This document shows, piece by piece, positions 42,111-52,310 of a stretch of 64,000 nt of DNA. This DNA comes from Yarrowia lipolytica. Taxonomy: Eukaryota; Ascomycota; Dipodascomycetes; Dipodascales. Under the pieces are notes generated by a model, which searched no databases, had not been told where the DNA came from, and saw only the letters and a list, made by a program, of their open reading frames with translations. Numbering within the stretch: the stretch's first letter is position 1; each line of letters begins with the position of its first letter. The stretch is from positions 2,356,001-2,420,000 of the forward strand of contig NC_090771.1 in assembly GCF_001761485.1 (NCBI RefSeq), written 5' to 3'. The translations under genes and the position numbers were made by a program.

Positions 42111-44834
42111 ATGACGTCCATCAAACAGCTTCTATTGGACATCCAGGCACCGGATAACGCGCGGATCAAGGCCGCCGAGGCCCAACTCGACTCATTGACC
42201 TCACCTGAACACGCCGCCAACTTTGCTCTAGCTCTCATCTCTGAATCAGACGACGGGTCCAACCCCTCGGGAACACGACAACTGGCCCTGCAGCTGCTAC
42301 GACGAGTCATCTTGAAGACCTGGTCGATTGCGTACGAGGAGTTTGGAGGCTACCCGCTTCCCGAAGATGTCAAGAGCCGGGTGAAAACTGCACTCATTGG
42401 CCCTCTGTTGGCCGACCACGACACCCAGAACCTGGCGGCCCAGTGCCTGGCCAAAATCGCCTTCTGCGAGTTCCCAGACGAATGGCCCACTCTTATTGAC
42501 CAGGTGGTCCAATTGATCGAGTCCGGAACCGCACCCATGGGCGGACTGCAACTACTGAAAGAACTATTTGCAGACACACTGTCGGAGATCCAGTTTTTCG
42601 GCATTGCTAACCAGATTATGACCATGCTACACAAGGTGGTCGCTTCGTACCCTCGAAACGACGTCAAGTGCGAAGCTGTCGCTGTTCTGCGAGTGTCTAC
42701 GAACTTCTTCGCCATGACAGACACTAACAACGAAACTGTGTACCACGCCATTCAGGGCTGGTGCCAGCTCTTCGTGCCTATCTTGCAGCAAGATATCAAC
42801 AAAGACGCGTACTCTCTCAACAAAGAAATCGTGCTGGCTCTGCAGGACTTCCGGAACTTTGCCCCGAAGCCTTTCGCCGAATGCATCTTGCCAGTATTCC
42901 AGGCATGCTTGGAAACCCTTCAAAAGGCAGCCAACGTCTACAGACAGACTCTGGAGAATCCGGACGACGAGCTGGTCGCATTTCTGGCCCAATTGCTGCT
43001 GTTTATTGACATTGCATCTTCCCAAACTGCTGTGGCCACCAACATCAAGTCGTCGTACATGGAGGAATGGACACACGCCATTCACAAGTGTGCTACTCTG
43101 TCAGGCCCCAAGATCGAGTCCTGGGAGGACTTTAACGTGTTTGTGACGGAAGAATCGGACCTGTTTCTCGGTACCTCGCTCAGATACAACGCTCTGCAGG
43201 TGATTGAGACCTGGTGTGAGTACATCAACATTAACTGGAACGTGCCCCATAATAACTGGCTGGACGTGGAGTCCTGGTTGTATCTCTGTAACGGAAAGGC
43301 AGGCCTTCCTGACCTCGTTGCTCAAAGTGCTACTTCTAATGAACCTATTCTGAGAGCTAGAGCTTACCTGTGTGATCCTTACACTTGCCAACCTGATGAT
43401 CCAAGCGATCTGGCCGCCTGTGCATCTCTATTGGCGCTCATCAAGGACTCTACTCCTGATGTGAGTGCCCCTACTATTGTCCAAACAGTGGCTAGACTTG
43501 CTCCTGACGCTGATGACGATACTCCAGCAGTTCTTTGTGAAGCTCTGGTAGTGGCAGTCAGAAAGCAGCCCAATGTGCCCAATGTGATCCCCCTGCTGTT
43601 CGATATCGTTGAAGACGACGTGGGTAACGTGCAGACTGGAGAACAGGTGACTTCGGCCATTGACCACATGTCCCGTGACGTTTCTGAACAGGACTACCTC
43701 TCTATCGCCGAACAATGTGCCCCCTATATCACAAAGTTCCTCAACCAGGCGGAGGGAGGCTATACTTCTGCATCTGAGACTGCCATGGACGTTCTGACCA
43801 ATCTTATGAACAACTCCCCTACCGAGGTTCTTCCCCATGGGTTTGTGAACCTCTTTTTCCCTGCTCTGATTCCCTTTTTGCGTTCTGGCGACGCTGATGT
43901 GCTTCAATCAACTACCACAGTTCTTCAGGTTCTGGTTGAGCGAGCTTCGGCTGAAATCGCTGCGTACAAGGTCGGTAACGAGTCAGGAGGACAAGTTGTT
44001 GTGCAGTATATTGCACACTTGCTCAACCCTGCCCTGGGAGATAATGCTCCTATTTTCATTGGCAAGCTCATCACGACTGTTATCGACAAATACCACAATG
44101 AGCTGGGTGCTATCAGCACAGAGATTCTGGATGCTACTGCCAGACGACTGGGAACTGCCGACAAGCCTCTGCAAGTCACAAACTTGATTCTCGTCTTCTG
44201 TCATTTCATCGAAGAGTCGCCCGAGAGTGTGGTGAATCTGCTTGCCGATATGAAGCTTGAGACTCCCAAGGGTGTCCAGACCGGTCTGGAGGCTCTGTTG
44301 AAGAACTGGTTTGAGAAGTTCATTTACTCGTCAACTTCTTCTCTCCCTTCTGTGACTGCTCTTGGTTCTCTGTTCAAGCTGCAAGACCCCCGAATCATGG
44401 AGATGATTGTTGATGGCCGTCCTCTTCCTGTGGAGGCCGGCGTGGTTGTCACTCGGTCCATGGCCAAGCGAATGCAGACCTACGAGCAGATTTCGGCACA
44501 GCAGAAGATCATAGAGATGCTGATTGAGGATCTCAAATCGTGCGAAAACGACATTAATCGACAGGAGCAGGAGTCAAACGCAGGCGGGCATGCGGTGCCA
44601 GTGGAAGAGGTGGACGAGGGAGACGACGAGTGGGAGGAACTCGATGGACTGGATGAGTTAGTTCACTGGGCTCAGAATGATGCCAAGGCGGATTTGGTTG
44701 ATAACAAGGAGACCATGAGTGTCCTGAAACAGTTTTTCCAGACCGTAGCCGCTAACAATGTGGGAGGGTTCTATGAGATTTGGCAGAGATTGACACCCCA
44801 AGAGCAGGCTGTGGTGGAGAACATTGCCAGATAA
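42111..44834 (+). CDS. KAP114: Importin-beta family nuclear import receptor (Kap114/importin-9)
   Basis: A 907-aa HEAT-repeat karyopherin. The N-terminal importin-beta domain (about 20-100) is clear: NARIKAAEAQLDSL, followed by RQLALQLLRRVILKTW and LAAQCLAKIAFCEFPDEWP. The rest is an uninterrupted array of helical pairs. Near the C-terminus is an acidic loop (EEVDEGDDEWEELDGLDEL, about 830-848), then a short final helix set. This pattern and the order of motifs match Kap114/importin-9, which imports histones H2A-H2B and TBP into the nucleus; the acidic loop is part of the histone interaction in importin-9. S. cerevisiae Kap114 is about 1004 aa, so this one is somewhat shorter. Another IPO-family member is possible but less likely. 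Confidence 0.88.
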   Translation: MTSIKQLLLDIQAPDNARIKAAEAQLDSLTSPEHAANFALALISESDDGSNPSGTRQLALQLLRRVILKTWSIAYEEFGGYPLPEDVKSRVKTALIGPLLADHDTQNLAAQCLAKIAFCEFPDEWPTLIDQVVQLIESGTAPMGGLQLLKELFADTLSEIQFFGIANQIMTMLHKVVASYPRNDVKCEAVAVLRVSTNFFAMTDTNNETVYHAIQGWCQLFVPILQQDINKDAYSLNKEIVLALQDFRNFAPKPFAECILPVFQACLETLQKAANVYRQTLENPDDELVAFLAQLLLFIDIASSQTAVATNIKSSYMEEWTHAIHKCATLSGPKIESWEDFNVFVTEESDLFLGTSLRYNALQVIETWCEYININWNVPHNNWLDVESWLYLCNGKAGLPDLVAQSATSNEPILRARAYLCDPYTCQPDDPSDLAACASLLALIKDSTPDVSAPTIVQTVARLAPDADDDTPAVLCEALVVAVRKQPNVPNVIPLLFDIVEDDVGNVQTGEQVTSAIDHMSRDVSEQDYLSIAEQCAPYITKFLNQAEGGYTSASETAMDVLTNLMNNSPTEVLPHGFVNLFFPALIPFLRSGDADVLQSTTTVLQVLVERASAEIAAYKVGNESGGQVVVQYIAHLLNPALGDNAPIFIGKLITTVIDKYHNELGAISTEILDATARRLGTADKPLQVTNLILVFCHFIEESPESVVNLLADMKLETPKGVQTGLEALLKNWFEKFIYSSTSSLPSVTALGSLFKLQDPRIMEMIVDGRPLPVEAGVVVTRSMAKRMQTYEQISAQQKIIEMLIEDLKSCENDINRQEQESNAGGHAVPVEEVDEGDDEWEELDGLDELVHWAQNDAKADLVDNKETMSVLKQFFQTVAANNVGGFYEIWQRLTPQEQAVVENIAR

Positions 44835-45264
44835 CGAACGCGCATGCAAGAAATTGCTGTGAACGTGTGAGTCTCAGAATGAGCAGCGTTTGCTAGACGG
44901 GGTTCATGGTACATAGATGAACGCACTGCAGGGTACAGAGCTTGTGCCCAGTCACTCGATCACTGGAGCGCATATATTAATATACAGGCTAGAAAAAATA
45001 CATTCTAGATACAACAATTGAGCTGCTGTAGTGAAGCCGGTTCTGCCGTTCTCTACAAGTAGCAGTACTTTTACCAGAGAGTTCCTTCTTAAGCATCAGT
45101 AATGTTTTGGATGGAATGCCAGAGTGCTCCCTAAATACAAGCCGTGATTTTGAGGAATCAGTAGGGAATAATTGATTTAATATATACGGGGAATTGTAGT
45201 TGGCCGGGAAGCCAAGGGCGGTGTATTGTTGAGAAGCTAGCGAAGACGTTAGTCACATCATTGC
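44835..45264. other. Convergent spacer
   Basis: 430 bp between KAP114 and the DUF1772 gene; AT-rich near 44970-45000. Nothing else seen. Confidence 0.55.
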
Positions 45265-45831
45265 TCACTTCAGCAACGAAACAATACCACCCAGGAAGCC
45301 TGCAGAGGTGAGGACAACTCTGGCGAGATGGTGAGTTGCCCAGAGGTTCAACAAATCCATAATATCCTCACCCTTGACCACCTCTCCTCGTCGGTCAAAC
45401 AGCATGGTGAGACAGGGCTTCATGACAATTAGAGTGTAGGGAACAATGGCCACCAGGGAAGCTGCGGAGTAGGCCAGAAGTGTGCTTGACGAGGGGTTGT
45501 ACCATTTTCGAGGTGTCACGTCCTTGCGTGTTCTCTGAGACTCGATGTAGGCGGCTCCTCCGAAAGAAGCAGCTCCCAGACCGGCAAACAGAGGGAAGGC
45601 CACCTTGCCGACGCCGTAGACGAAATTAAAAACCGTATACGCGGCGTTGGTGGTCATCTGGCTGAAGATGGGTCTTAGGTACAGAGTGGTGATGAGGGTT
45701 CCTCCAGCTGCCAGTCCAGAAAAGAAGACTCCCGAGGCCTTGAGGGCAATTGGGGCGTTGGAGGAGATGTCTTTGGAGGCGGACGAGATCTCCGATCGAA
45801 TCTCGCTAGTAGTGGTGGATTTTTCGGGCAT
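45265..45831 (-). CDS. DUF1772 (anthrone oxygenase-like) four-span membrane protein
   Basis: A 188-aa integral membrane protein with about four hydrophobic segments: ALKASGVFFSGLAAGGTLITTLYL (30-53), VGKVAFPLFAGLGAASFGGAAY (72-93), LLAYSAASLVAIVPYTLIVM (117-136) and VVLTSAGFLGGIVSLL near the end. The order, the SGLAAG motif after the first helix and the YTLIVMKP motif after the third are those of DUF1772 proteins. Relatives include anthrone oxygenases of polyketide clusters, but most yeast members stand alone and have no known reaction. No polyketide genes lie nearby, so a housekeeping membrane role is more likely. The N-terminal 25 residues are Ser-rich and hydrophilic. Confidence 0.82.
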   Translation of the reverse strand: MPEKSTTTSEIRSEISSASKDISSNAPIALKASGVFFSGLAAGGTLITTLYLRPIFSQMTTNAAYTVFNFVYGVGKVAFPLFAGLGAASFGGAAYIESQRTRKDVTPRKWYNPSSSTLLAYSAASLVAIVPYTLIVMKPCLTMLFDRRGEVVKGEDIMDLLNLWATHHLARVVLTSAGFLGGIVSLLK

Positions 45832-46487
45832 TTTTTGAACTGGTGGTTGAGGTGGCGGGTGTATGCTGTTGCTACAAGTAACGGCAAGGTTAGCTCAGGC
45901 ACTGGGCTGATAACGTTGGCTCGCTTTATGGCTGCACGTTACTGTAACTACCCGTCAACTCTATTGAAGCCATGTACAACAAGAGAGATACTCCTCTGGA
46001 TGAGTTTGAGGTGGCTGTTTTGGAGGTATGATAAAATAATTTGAACGAGTCATCATCACTTTACAAGGAGCTGATTTGCTGTTTGCAAAATGTTCGCAAA
46101 AAAGGCCAACCGCAAAGGCGTGCTGTGCTACACTGGACATACTCTTTACAGACTGAAACATGAAAAGTTATTGAGGAGGTCCTTGTATTGCAGCAAATAC
46201 GGTGCCCAGAAACCGGTTTGTAATCTTGGCTGCTCTTTTCGTTGCATATATCACTGGATGAATAACCACAGAGACGACTTAGACGCAGAAGAGCAATCCG
46301 ATGAAGCTGAACACAACCAAGCAGGGGAGCAAGTACTACTTGCACACTCAACGAGGCCTTTTTCTTACAAAGAAACGTAGTGTAATCACCCAATCAAGCA
46401 GCTACTTGGTCTTTAGTCTAGATTAAATAGTTATGATTACATACAGTAGGCCAAATCTCTCAAAAAAGCTGGTTTCGGTGGTTTTAT
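45832..46487. other. 656-bp intergenic region
   Basis: The space between the start of the DUF1772 gene and the end of the CUE3-like gene. An exon-like fragment MYNKRDTPLDEFEVAVLE (45972-46025) and a downstream hydrophobic frame are discussed under findings. Both strands are open over 46061-46393 without family resemblance. Confidence 0.45.
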
Positions 46488-48317
46488 TTACTCAAAGTTT
46501 GCCTTACCCATCTTCCGGTCATGTCCGCTCTTTCTATGATGTGTCGAGCTCTTGTTCTGCGTCTTGTGCCGTCTATCTCGGGCCTGCTTCTGTTTCTGTC
46601 TAGCAGCAGCCTGTTCGGGGGTCATTTCTCTCTCCATCTCCTTGCCCTTTCCCTTGCCCTTCTCCTTGTCCTTCTTTTCCTCTGCCACGGGCTGATCGTT
46701 CTTAGACACGCCCATCTCCAGCTGCTTGCTCTCGAGCATCTTGAACTGTCGGGGGTTTCGCTCCAGCATCCTTGCCCAGCCCTCGATCTGCTCGTCGGAC
46801 CACTCAGTCGTCTTCTTGAGCTCAGCTCGAGCCTTGCTCTTACGATCAAGCTTATCAAACACCTGCTTGTTGGAAGAGTACAGCTGGAACAGGTACTGCT
46901 GAATCTTGTCGAGCTTGGCGTTCGCCTGAGAGTCCTCCTCGGTGCCTCCCTCCATGCCCTCGTAAGTGTCGTCTCTCTCATCTTCATCACTCTCGTAGAT
47001 CATACGCAAAGCATGCTGAAGATTGGCAGATTTAGCATCTTCGTCGGGGTTGAGAGACGTGGAGATCTCCTTCTTTCCAAAGATATACTTGGGAGTAGAC
47101 TTGGCGGCATGAACTGGCATGGGTGCATACTCGTCCATTGAGATTTCAACCGCAGGGGCACCCTCTGTGGCACGACTGCTCCATTCAGGAATCGAACTGG
47201 GGTTTTCCATTACATCGGGGTTGCTGAGAATATACTCCATGGCTCCCTCTGTGGTGACATGATGCTGAATAAGAGTCTTAGCCTGGCCCAAGTTAAACTG
47301 AGGGAACATATCCATGATGGTATGGGCATCCGCGTCGGATGGCTCTGCTGCTGACGACGAAGCGACTGCATCTTCAACGACAGAGAAGTCGTTGTAGTCA
47401 TTCTTTGTCTTGGTGACGGGGAATCTCAGCTGAGGCTTTTCACTCAGTCGATCTCTCTCAATGTTGAGCACGGAGATCACACCTTGAAAACCAGCGGCTT
47501 TTGAAAACTTGACCTGGATCAAATCCACAAAGTTGGTGGCACATAGGAGGACTGCGGCCAGATGGTACTTCTTCTTGAGATCCAGAAACAGAGCAGATCG
47601 CATCAGTTTCTCGAAATATGAAATATAGGGAATCGAAAGCAGACATGTAGAAACAATATACAGCAATGCCCTGGCCAGATCCTTCTGTTTTTGTGTCAAT
47701 TGAGAGTAGTTGGTTTCCGTAGGGAATGCTGCTAAAGTGTTAACCAGCCACTTTTGTCCCACAAACAGTTGACTGAGAGGCTCCAACTTGTCCTTGTTGC
47801 CGGTGTCAAGTAGAGATCGAAGCACTACCAGATTGCTGACTCCGTCAGAGTCATAGTACTGTGTGTATTGCTGAGGGAATGCTCTAGCGTGCTCCAATAG
47901 ACCCATAGCTGCGATCTCGGCCAGATCGGGGTTTCCTCCAAGCAGATTCAGAACTGGCCGACTGTTCTTGGCGTAGTATCGTAGCACAAACCGCCAGGCG
48001 CTCTGAGGTTTCAGAACAACTCCAAATGGACATGTCAAGCACAGCTGATACACCAGATAGTTGAGTTTGGGGTCTGCGTCTTGATCTTCCTCCGTATTCT
48101 TCAAATATGAGTCGATCCAGGTCGAGATCTCCAGAATGTCGGCGTTCTCCACCCGCTGGTTATCGTCTGAGACCCGGATCAGGTGTTGCTCCGCTACTCG
48201 GATCCAGCCCTGGATTAAGAGGTTCCACAGTTGATCTGGAATCAGAGGCTTCTCCTCAGGGGACGGGTAAGTGGGAATGTGCGCCGCATGGTAGCTGTTG
48301 TCAATTTCCAGAACCAT
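46488..48317 (-). CDS. CUE3: CUE-domain protein, Cue3/ASCC2-like
   Basis: A 609-aa homolog of Cue3 (ASCC2). The CUE ubiquitin-binding domain is at about 331-372, with the defining MFP (337-339) and the later LIQHH and AMEYIL pattern. The N-terminal half is helical and matches the ASCC2 N-terminal region that binds the helicase Slh1/ASCC3. The C-terminus is Lys/Arg-rich and ends SSTHHRKSGHDRKMGKANFE, a conserved basic tail. In yeast, Cue3 belongs to the RQT complex (with Slh1 and Rqt4), which recognises ubiquitinated collided ribosomes and splits them for quality control. It acts in the cytosol on ribosomes. Length agrees with S. cerevisiae Cue3 (624 aa). Confidence 0.88.
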   Translation of the reverse strand: MVLEIDNSYHAAHIPTYPSPEEKPLIPDQLWNLLIQGWIRVAEQHLIRVSDDNQRVENADILEISTWIDSYLKNTEEDQDADPKLNYLVYQLCLTCPFGVVLKPQSAWRFVLRYYAKNSRPVLNLLGGNPDLAEIAAMGLLEHARAFPQQYTQYYDSDGVSNLVVLRSLLDTGNKDKLEPLSQLFVGQKWLVNTLAAFPTETNYSQLTQKQKDLARALLYIVSTCLLSIPYISYFEKLMRSALFLDLKKKYHLAAVLLCATNFVDLIQVKFSKAAGFQGVISVLNIERDRLSEKPQLRFPVTKTKNDYNDFSVVEDAVASSSAAEPSDADAHTIMDMFPQFNLGQAKTLIQHHVTTEGAMEYILSNPDVMENPSSIPEWSSRATEGAPAVEISMDEYAPMPVHAAKSTPKYIFGKKEISTSLNPDEDAKSANLQHALRMIYESDEDERDDTYEGMEGGTEEDSQANAKLDKIQQYLFQLYSSNKQVFDKLDRKSKARAELKKTTEWSDEQIEGWARMLERNPRQFKMLESKQLEMGVSKNDQPVAEEKKDKEKGKGKGKEMEREMTPEQAAARQKQKQARDRRHKTQNKSSTHHRKSGHDRKMGKANFE

Positions 48318-49099
48318 GGGAAAAGATGTATCGTAGTTTGTGATGTAGAAGTAGCAGCTGTTTGGTGGTTAGCTATAGGCGGGCCAATGCAGTGGGTTAG
48401 GGTTATGCAAGTGTGACAGGACAATGTAGTTGAGATGAGTGTGGTGAGTTCGAAGGGCAGTGAGGTGGGATAAGACTACATGTAGAAGGTGAGCTTGGAG
48501 GGTTTAAAAGGAGTGTGGACATTATCTGTGTGTGTTTTGAGCGGCAGCTGCAGTGGTATTCCTACAGTGTGTATAGTAAGTTGTTCCCAATTTTTTCAAC
48601 TGCAAAAAAACAACCAAAGCCAACTAAATGCCAACTGAAATGTTATGATAGCCAAAGACCTTAACTAAACATCTAGTATTGAGCCTGACGATCAAAAGTT
48701 CGTACAAGCCAGATATATATATATAACTATATAAAAAAGCTGTATAGGAACTCTGGAAACCTGATACATCAATGGTCATACCTCTGCCTCAATGAACACT
48801 TGTATTCCACATCACTTCTCATGCTCGTCATGTCCACTTTTAGTCAATCCAGTGTGCCCACACTGCACATTCTAACTTGCTGAGAACGAAACAGATTGCA
48901 GTGGAACTTGAACAAGATATATGTTCATATTCTATTAATTCGTTCCACCGTTCCAACTCCCTCCTCTTCATCTTCCTACTTGTAGGTCGACACCTCGCCT
49001 CCTCCACTACTCTCCAAATAAACTTTCTGGGTGCATCTTATCTCTGATTTATTTTTCACCAACTCGTCCCCCCCACAACACCCCTAAAACACACTAACC
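48318..49099. promoter_or_regulatory. Divergent promoter region of CUE3 and SFM1
   Basis: 782 bp between divergent starts. A (TA)n-like TATATATATATAAC is at about 48714-48726. The last 100 bp before SFM1 are C/T/A-rich. No known factor site stands out. Confidence 0.45.
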
Positions 49100-49714
49100 A
49101 TGTCCACTTTTGTCATCGAACATATGGAGGAGGGCTTCTCCGACTGGGTCAAGCTCGAGTACGCCGCCATCGCCTCCGATGTCGGCTCCGACAAGTTCTA
49201 CCTCTCTTCTCTGCCCAAGGGCACAGAGCTTCCCGAGATCCTGATCAAGGCCGAAGTCCAGGGCACCGAGACTGAGATCACCAAATTCGAGACTGTCATC
49301 CCCAGCTTTGACAAGTCCCGGGTCTGTCTTCTTGATCCCTCGGCTGAAGAGACTCTTTCTCCTGAGGACGGAGACAAGTTCGACATCTTCCTGTTTGGAG
49401 GTATTCTCGGTGACCATCCTCCTCGAGATCGGACTGGCGAGCTTCGAAAGTACGGATTTGCCGGCCGAAACCTGGACAAGTTCCAAATGACCACAGACAC
49501 CGCTGTGCGGGTGACCAAGAAGGTGGTGGACGACAAGATCCCCATTGACAAGATCCCTTACGTGGACTACCCGGAACTCAAGTTCTCCAAGTACGAGAGC
49601 ACTGAGATGCCCTTCCGATACGTCACTGACGCCGAGGGAAAGCCCATCATGCCCAAGGGTATGTTTGAGCTCATCAAGATGGACTCTGAGAAGTCCCTGG
49701 ACGACATGCTCTAA
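49100..49714 (+). CDS. SFM1: Protein-arginine methyltransferase Sfm1 (SPOUT fold)
   Basis: A 204-aa member of the Sfm1 (YOR021C) family of SPOUT methyltransferases. Sfm1 uses S-adenosylmethionine to monomethylate Arg146 of ribosomal protein Rps3 in yeast, an unusual case of a knotted-fold protein methyltransferase. Recognisable are FVIEHMEEGFSDWVKLEY at the N-terminus, the FLFGGILGDHPPRDRTGELR segment (about 98-117), which forms part of the cofactor knot, and GMFELIKMDSEKSLDDML at the end. S. cerevisiae Sfm1 is 213 aa, nearly the same. The product acts on Rps3 before or during 40S assembly. Confidence 0.95.
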   Translation: MSTFVIEHMEEGFSDWVKLEYAAIASDVGSDKFYLSSLPKGTELPEILIKAEVQGTETEITKFETVIPSFDKSRVCLLDPSAEETLSPEDGDKFDIFLFGGILGDHPPRDRTGELRKYGFAGRNLDKFQMTTDTAVRVTKKVVDDKIPIDKIPYVDYPELKFSKYESTEMPFRYVTDAEGKPIMPKGMFELIKMDSEKSLDDML

Positions 49715-50795
49715 GCTGGGGAAGGGAAGAGAGACATTGGAGGTGGATGATGATCAAATGATGCTCGATGATAGTAGCATGAAAATATGTATAGTAATGG
49801 AAGGTGGTTGATTATGGGTTGAAGCCACTGTAATCTAGACAGTTGCGTGGTAGATGCACGTCAACGGGGCCATTGGTCTCATGAGATGAGTGAACAAATC
49901 AGGAGACTAGAGTACAAGAACTCTCCTTGTTCAGATATGTCCCATGATATCGACAATGAAGCAATTTCTCCAAGGCACCATGGCTCTGTCTGCATTGATG
50001 AATTAGGTATCCCCAGGAAATAACTGCGCTCAAAAGAATCAGAGACAAAAGGGGACTGTTTGAGACTTCCATTACGGGAATGCATGCTTGAGTAAGATTA
50101 GAGAGGATAACCAAGGCGGAGATACGCGCTTTTTAACTGCCGAAGAGCTCGGATGGAGTAAATCGGGTTTCAGTTTGTTGCAACTCCAGATCATATTCGG
50201 AAGGAAGAGGATATAATGTGATGTAAAGCCATGTTATTCGGTGAAGAGGCTGAGGTAGACATGGCCATCTATCTGGAACTTGGGTGATTAAGGTCTACAA
50301 TACAGTGGTTACAACATGTGAAGATGATACCTGTTGGCTGGGGCAGTGGACCTGGCTTAGTAAGAACTTTTAGGTGCAATTAGAACTTCACTAATAGGTC
50401 CAATATAACGCCTCCCGCCAGTCAATCCTCGTCATCAACTCCTCCCCAACTCTAGCACCTCGGCTGAGCCTCACACGTCATGCTCTCACCCCCAATATCA
50501 CGTTCAGATGAGAACTCGAGATCAAACGTCAGATGGCCAAGGCTCAGCTCGGGCACATGATCTCATCACGCTAATAGTGCATATCGCAGAGTCATTGCCT
50601 CTTTGGTCCGTCTCCACAATTCAACAAATACCTCAACTACGGCTGAGGAATGCTAACTGTATGGATGGTAAACGGCCGCCTCTAACTCCTTCAAAAAAGG
50701 CCATACTGGAATTATAAAAACATAACAGTACTCCCCAGACCACAAGAAATACAACAATTTAGTCTCCACATCAGCTACCCCTGCTATCATCCATT

Positions 50796-50821
50796 CCCCC
50801 CCCCCCCCCCCCCCCCCCCCC
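50796..50821. repeat. Poly(C) run of 26
   Basis: A pure C26 homopolymer, the longest mononucleotide run in the window. Its exact length is likely to be uncertain in any assembly. The opposite strand is G26, which can form stacked G-quadruplexes. Confidence 0.95.
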
Positions 50822-50893
50822 ACTCTTATCAACTTTACTTAAACTCTTGGTTAGGCTTTGTAAACACTTCTATTGTTCGGGTTTACAGTCAGA

Positions 50894-50966
50894 GTCATGT
50901 GACCATTGCAAACCCGCCGGCAGTCAACTATCCACGTGACCCCAGCTCCTCCTGTCCGCTCACGTG
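50894..50966. promoter_or_regulatory. Group of E-box-type palindromes
   Basis: GTCATGTGAC (50894-50903), CACGTGAC (50933) and CACGTGAC (50961) occur within 73 bp, directly after the C26 run. No start codon of a recognisable gene follows within 1 kb. Confidence 0.5.
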
Positions 50967-51498
50967 ACCTTTCTTCTTTGGCACTCACATTCCCAACGCT
51001 CACCTGTGGGTGTGTCGATCTCCGGAAATCAACATTGCTGTATTTCCCTGTAATATAAAAAATTTAATGGGAATTAAATAACACCAAAATAACCGCGTCG
51101 CACAAGCTTTGGATGAAAATGGACTGTGGAATTTTCCAATTGAATTTTGGTTTTCGTATTCTTTGCGATCGTATTCTAATCGGTGCCAGCAGGGAGGTTA
51201 AAGCCGGTAACTTTTGCCTGGGTGGAGGGCTGTGCGAGCAGCTCGGTGGAGTAGGGAGTCTAGAGAGTTTTGTGAGCAGAACTGACCACGATCGTATATC
51301 CTCCCGGCTAACAAATTCATCTCACAACAAGACGCTCCACCTGGCCCCGGAATTGAACATTTTATAACATTGCTACAGCTGTCTAATTTTGAGTTCCGCT
51401 TATATGAACATGTATAATTGGGTATGTAAATCGCTTCTTAAGAGCGGGGAAGATCTGGAAATGGGCAAGACGAATCCTGTACTCGTATAAATACTTGT

Positions 51499-51587
51499 AC
51501 TCTCAATGAGTCTTCACTCCGAATGCCAAGCTCTCAGTTCAAAGCGAGCTGGGAACTTGATATTCAGTGAAGACTCATCGAGAGAGT
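51499..51587. other. 89-nt inverted repeat (stem-loop)
   Basis: The left arm ACTCTCAATGAGTCTTCACT (51499-51518) pairs with the right arm at 51566-51587 (AGTGAAGACTCAT and GAGAGAGT) over about 20 bp with one change and a small bulge. Within the loop, GAATGCCAAGCTC and GAGCTGGGAACTTGATATTC can extend the stem imperfectly. Confidence 0.7.
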
Positions 51588-52310
51588 CATAAATCGAGGT
51601 TACTAGAACTTTAATTAACATAGATTTTCTCGTCTAGACGCGCCCTTACATGACAGTAATTAACCGACAGCATACAGCCATAATTACAGGGTCTGGTCCT
51701 CCTGATGGACACAGCTGTTTTATCACCTAGAATCCCATTTACACACAATTACATAATCATCAATTTACTCCCGCAAACTCACAAAGGAACAGGTTCCCGA
51801 ACATGTCTTAATGTGCTTTTTTCCCTCTCTCTCCTGAAACGTTTGTACAGCTGTTTCATTCTTGTACGAGTAGCTCAGCTACACCTCGAGAGTATGGCCT
51901 GATTTCGGTCGCAACTGGCAGACTTTTCCCTGCCTCTACAATGAAAAGCTTATCAACGACTTGCCAGTCACGTGACGTGCGCATCCCCCCCTCTTTCTTG
52001 CTTACGATGTTGCTAATCTGCTGTGCATCGGTTGCAAAACGCTGACTCGTTGGGCTGCAGTTTAGCATCCCTCAAGCTTTTTTTTTCTCGCATAATGCAG
52101 AGGGCTAAAATTTAGAGTTTGGCATTGTACCGAATCCGTGTCAGTTTCGGATTACTGTGGGGTTTTGGGAGGGTGATGGTAGTTCAATCATTGATTGAAA
52201 GTGATAATTCAGTTCGCACAAATATCAGCTATCGAACACCCCATTTACCATGTCTCTACTCCTACTATAGCCCGTGGTGACCGGCTACCTACAGTACATA
52301 GGCTACAACC

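Noticed and set aside
46521-47141. 206-codon plus-strand frame opposite the CUE3-like gene
   Set aside because: Leu-rich shadow of the Lys/Glu-rich tail of the real gene.
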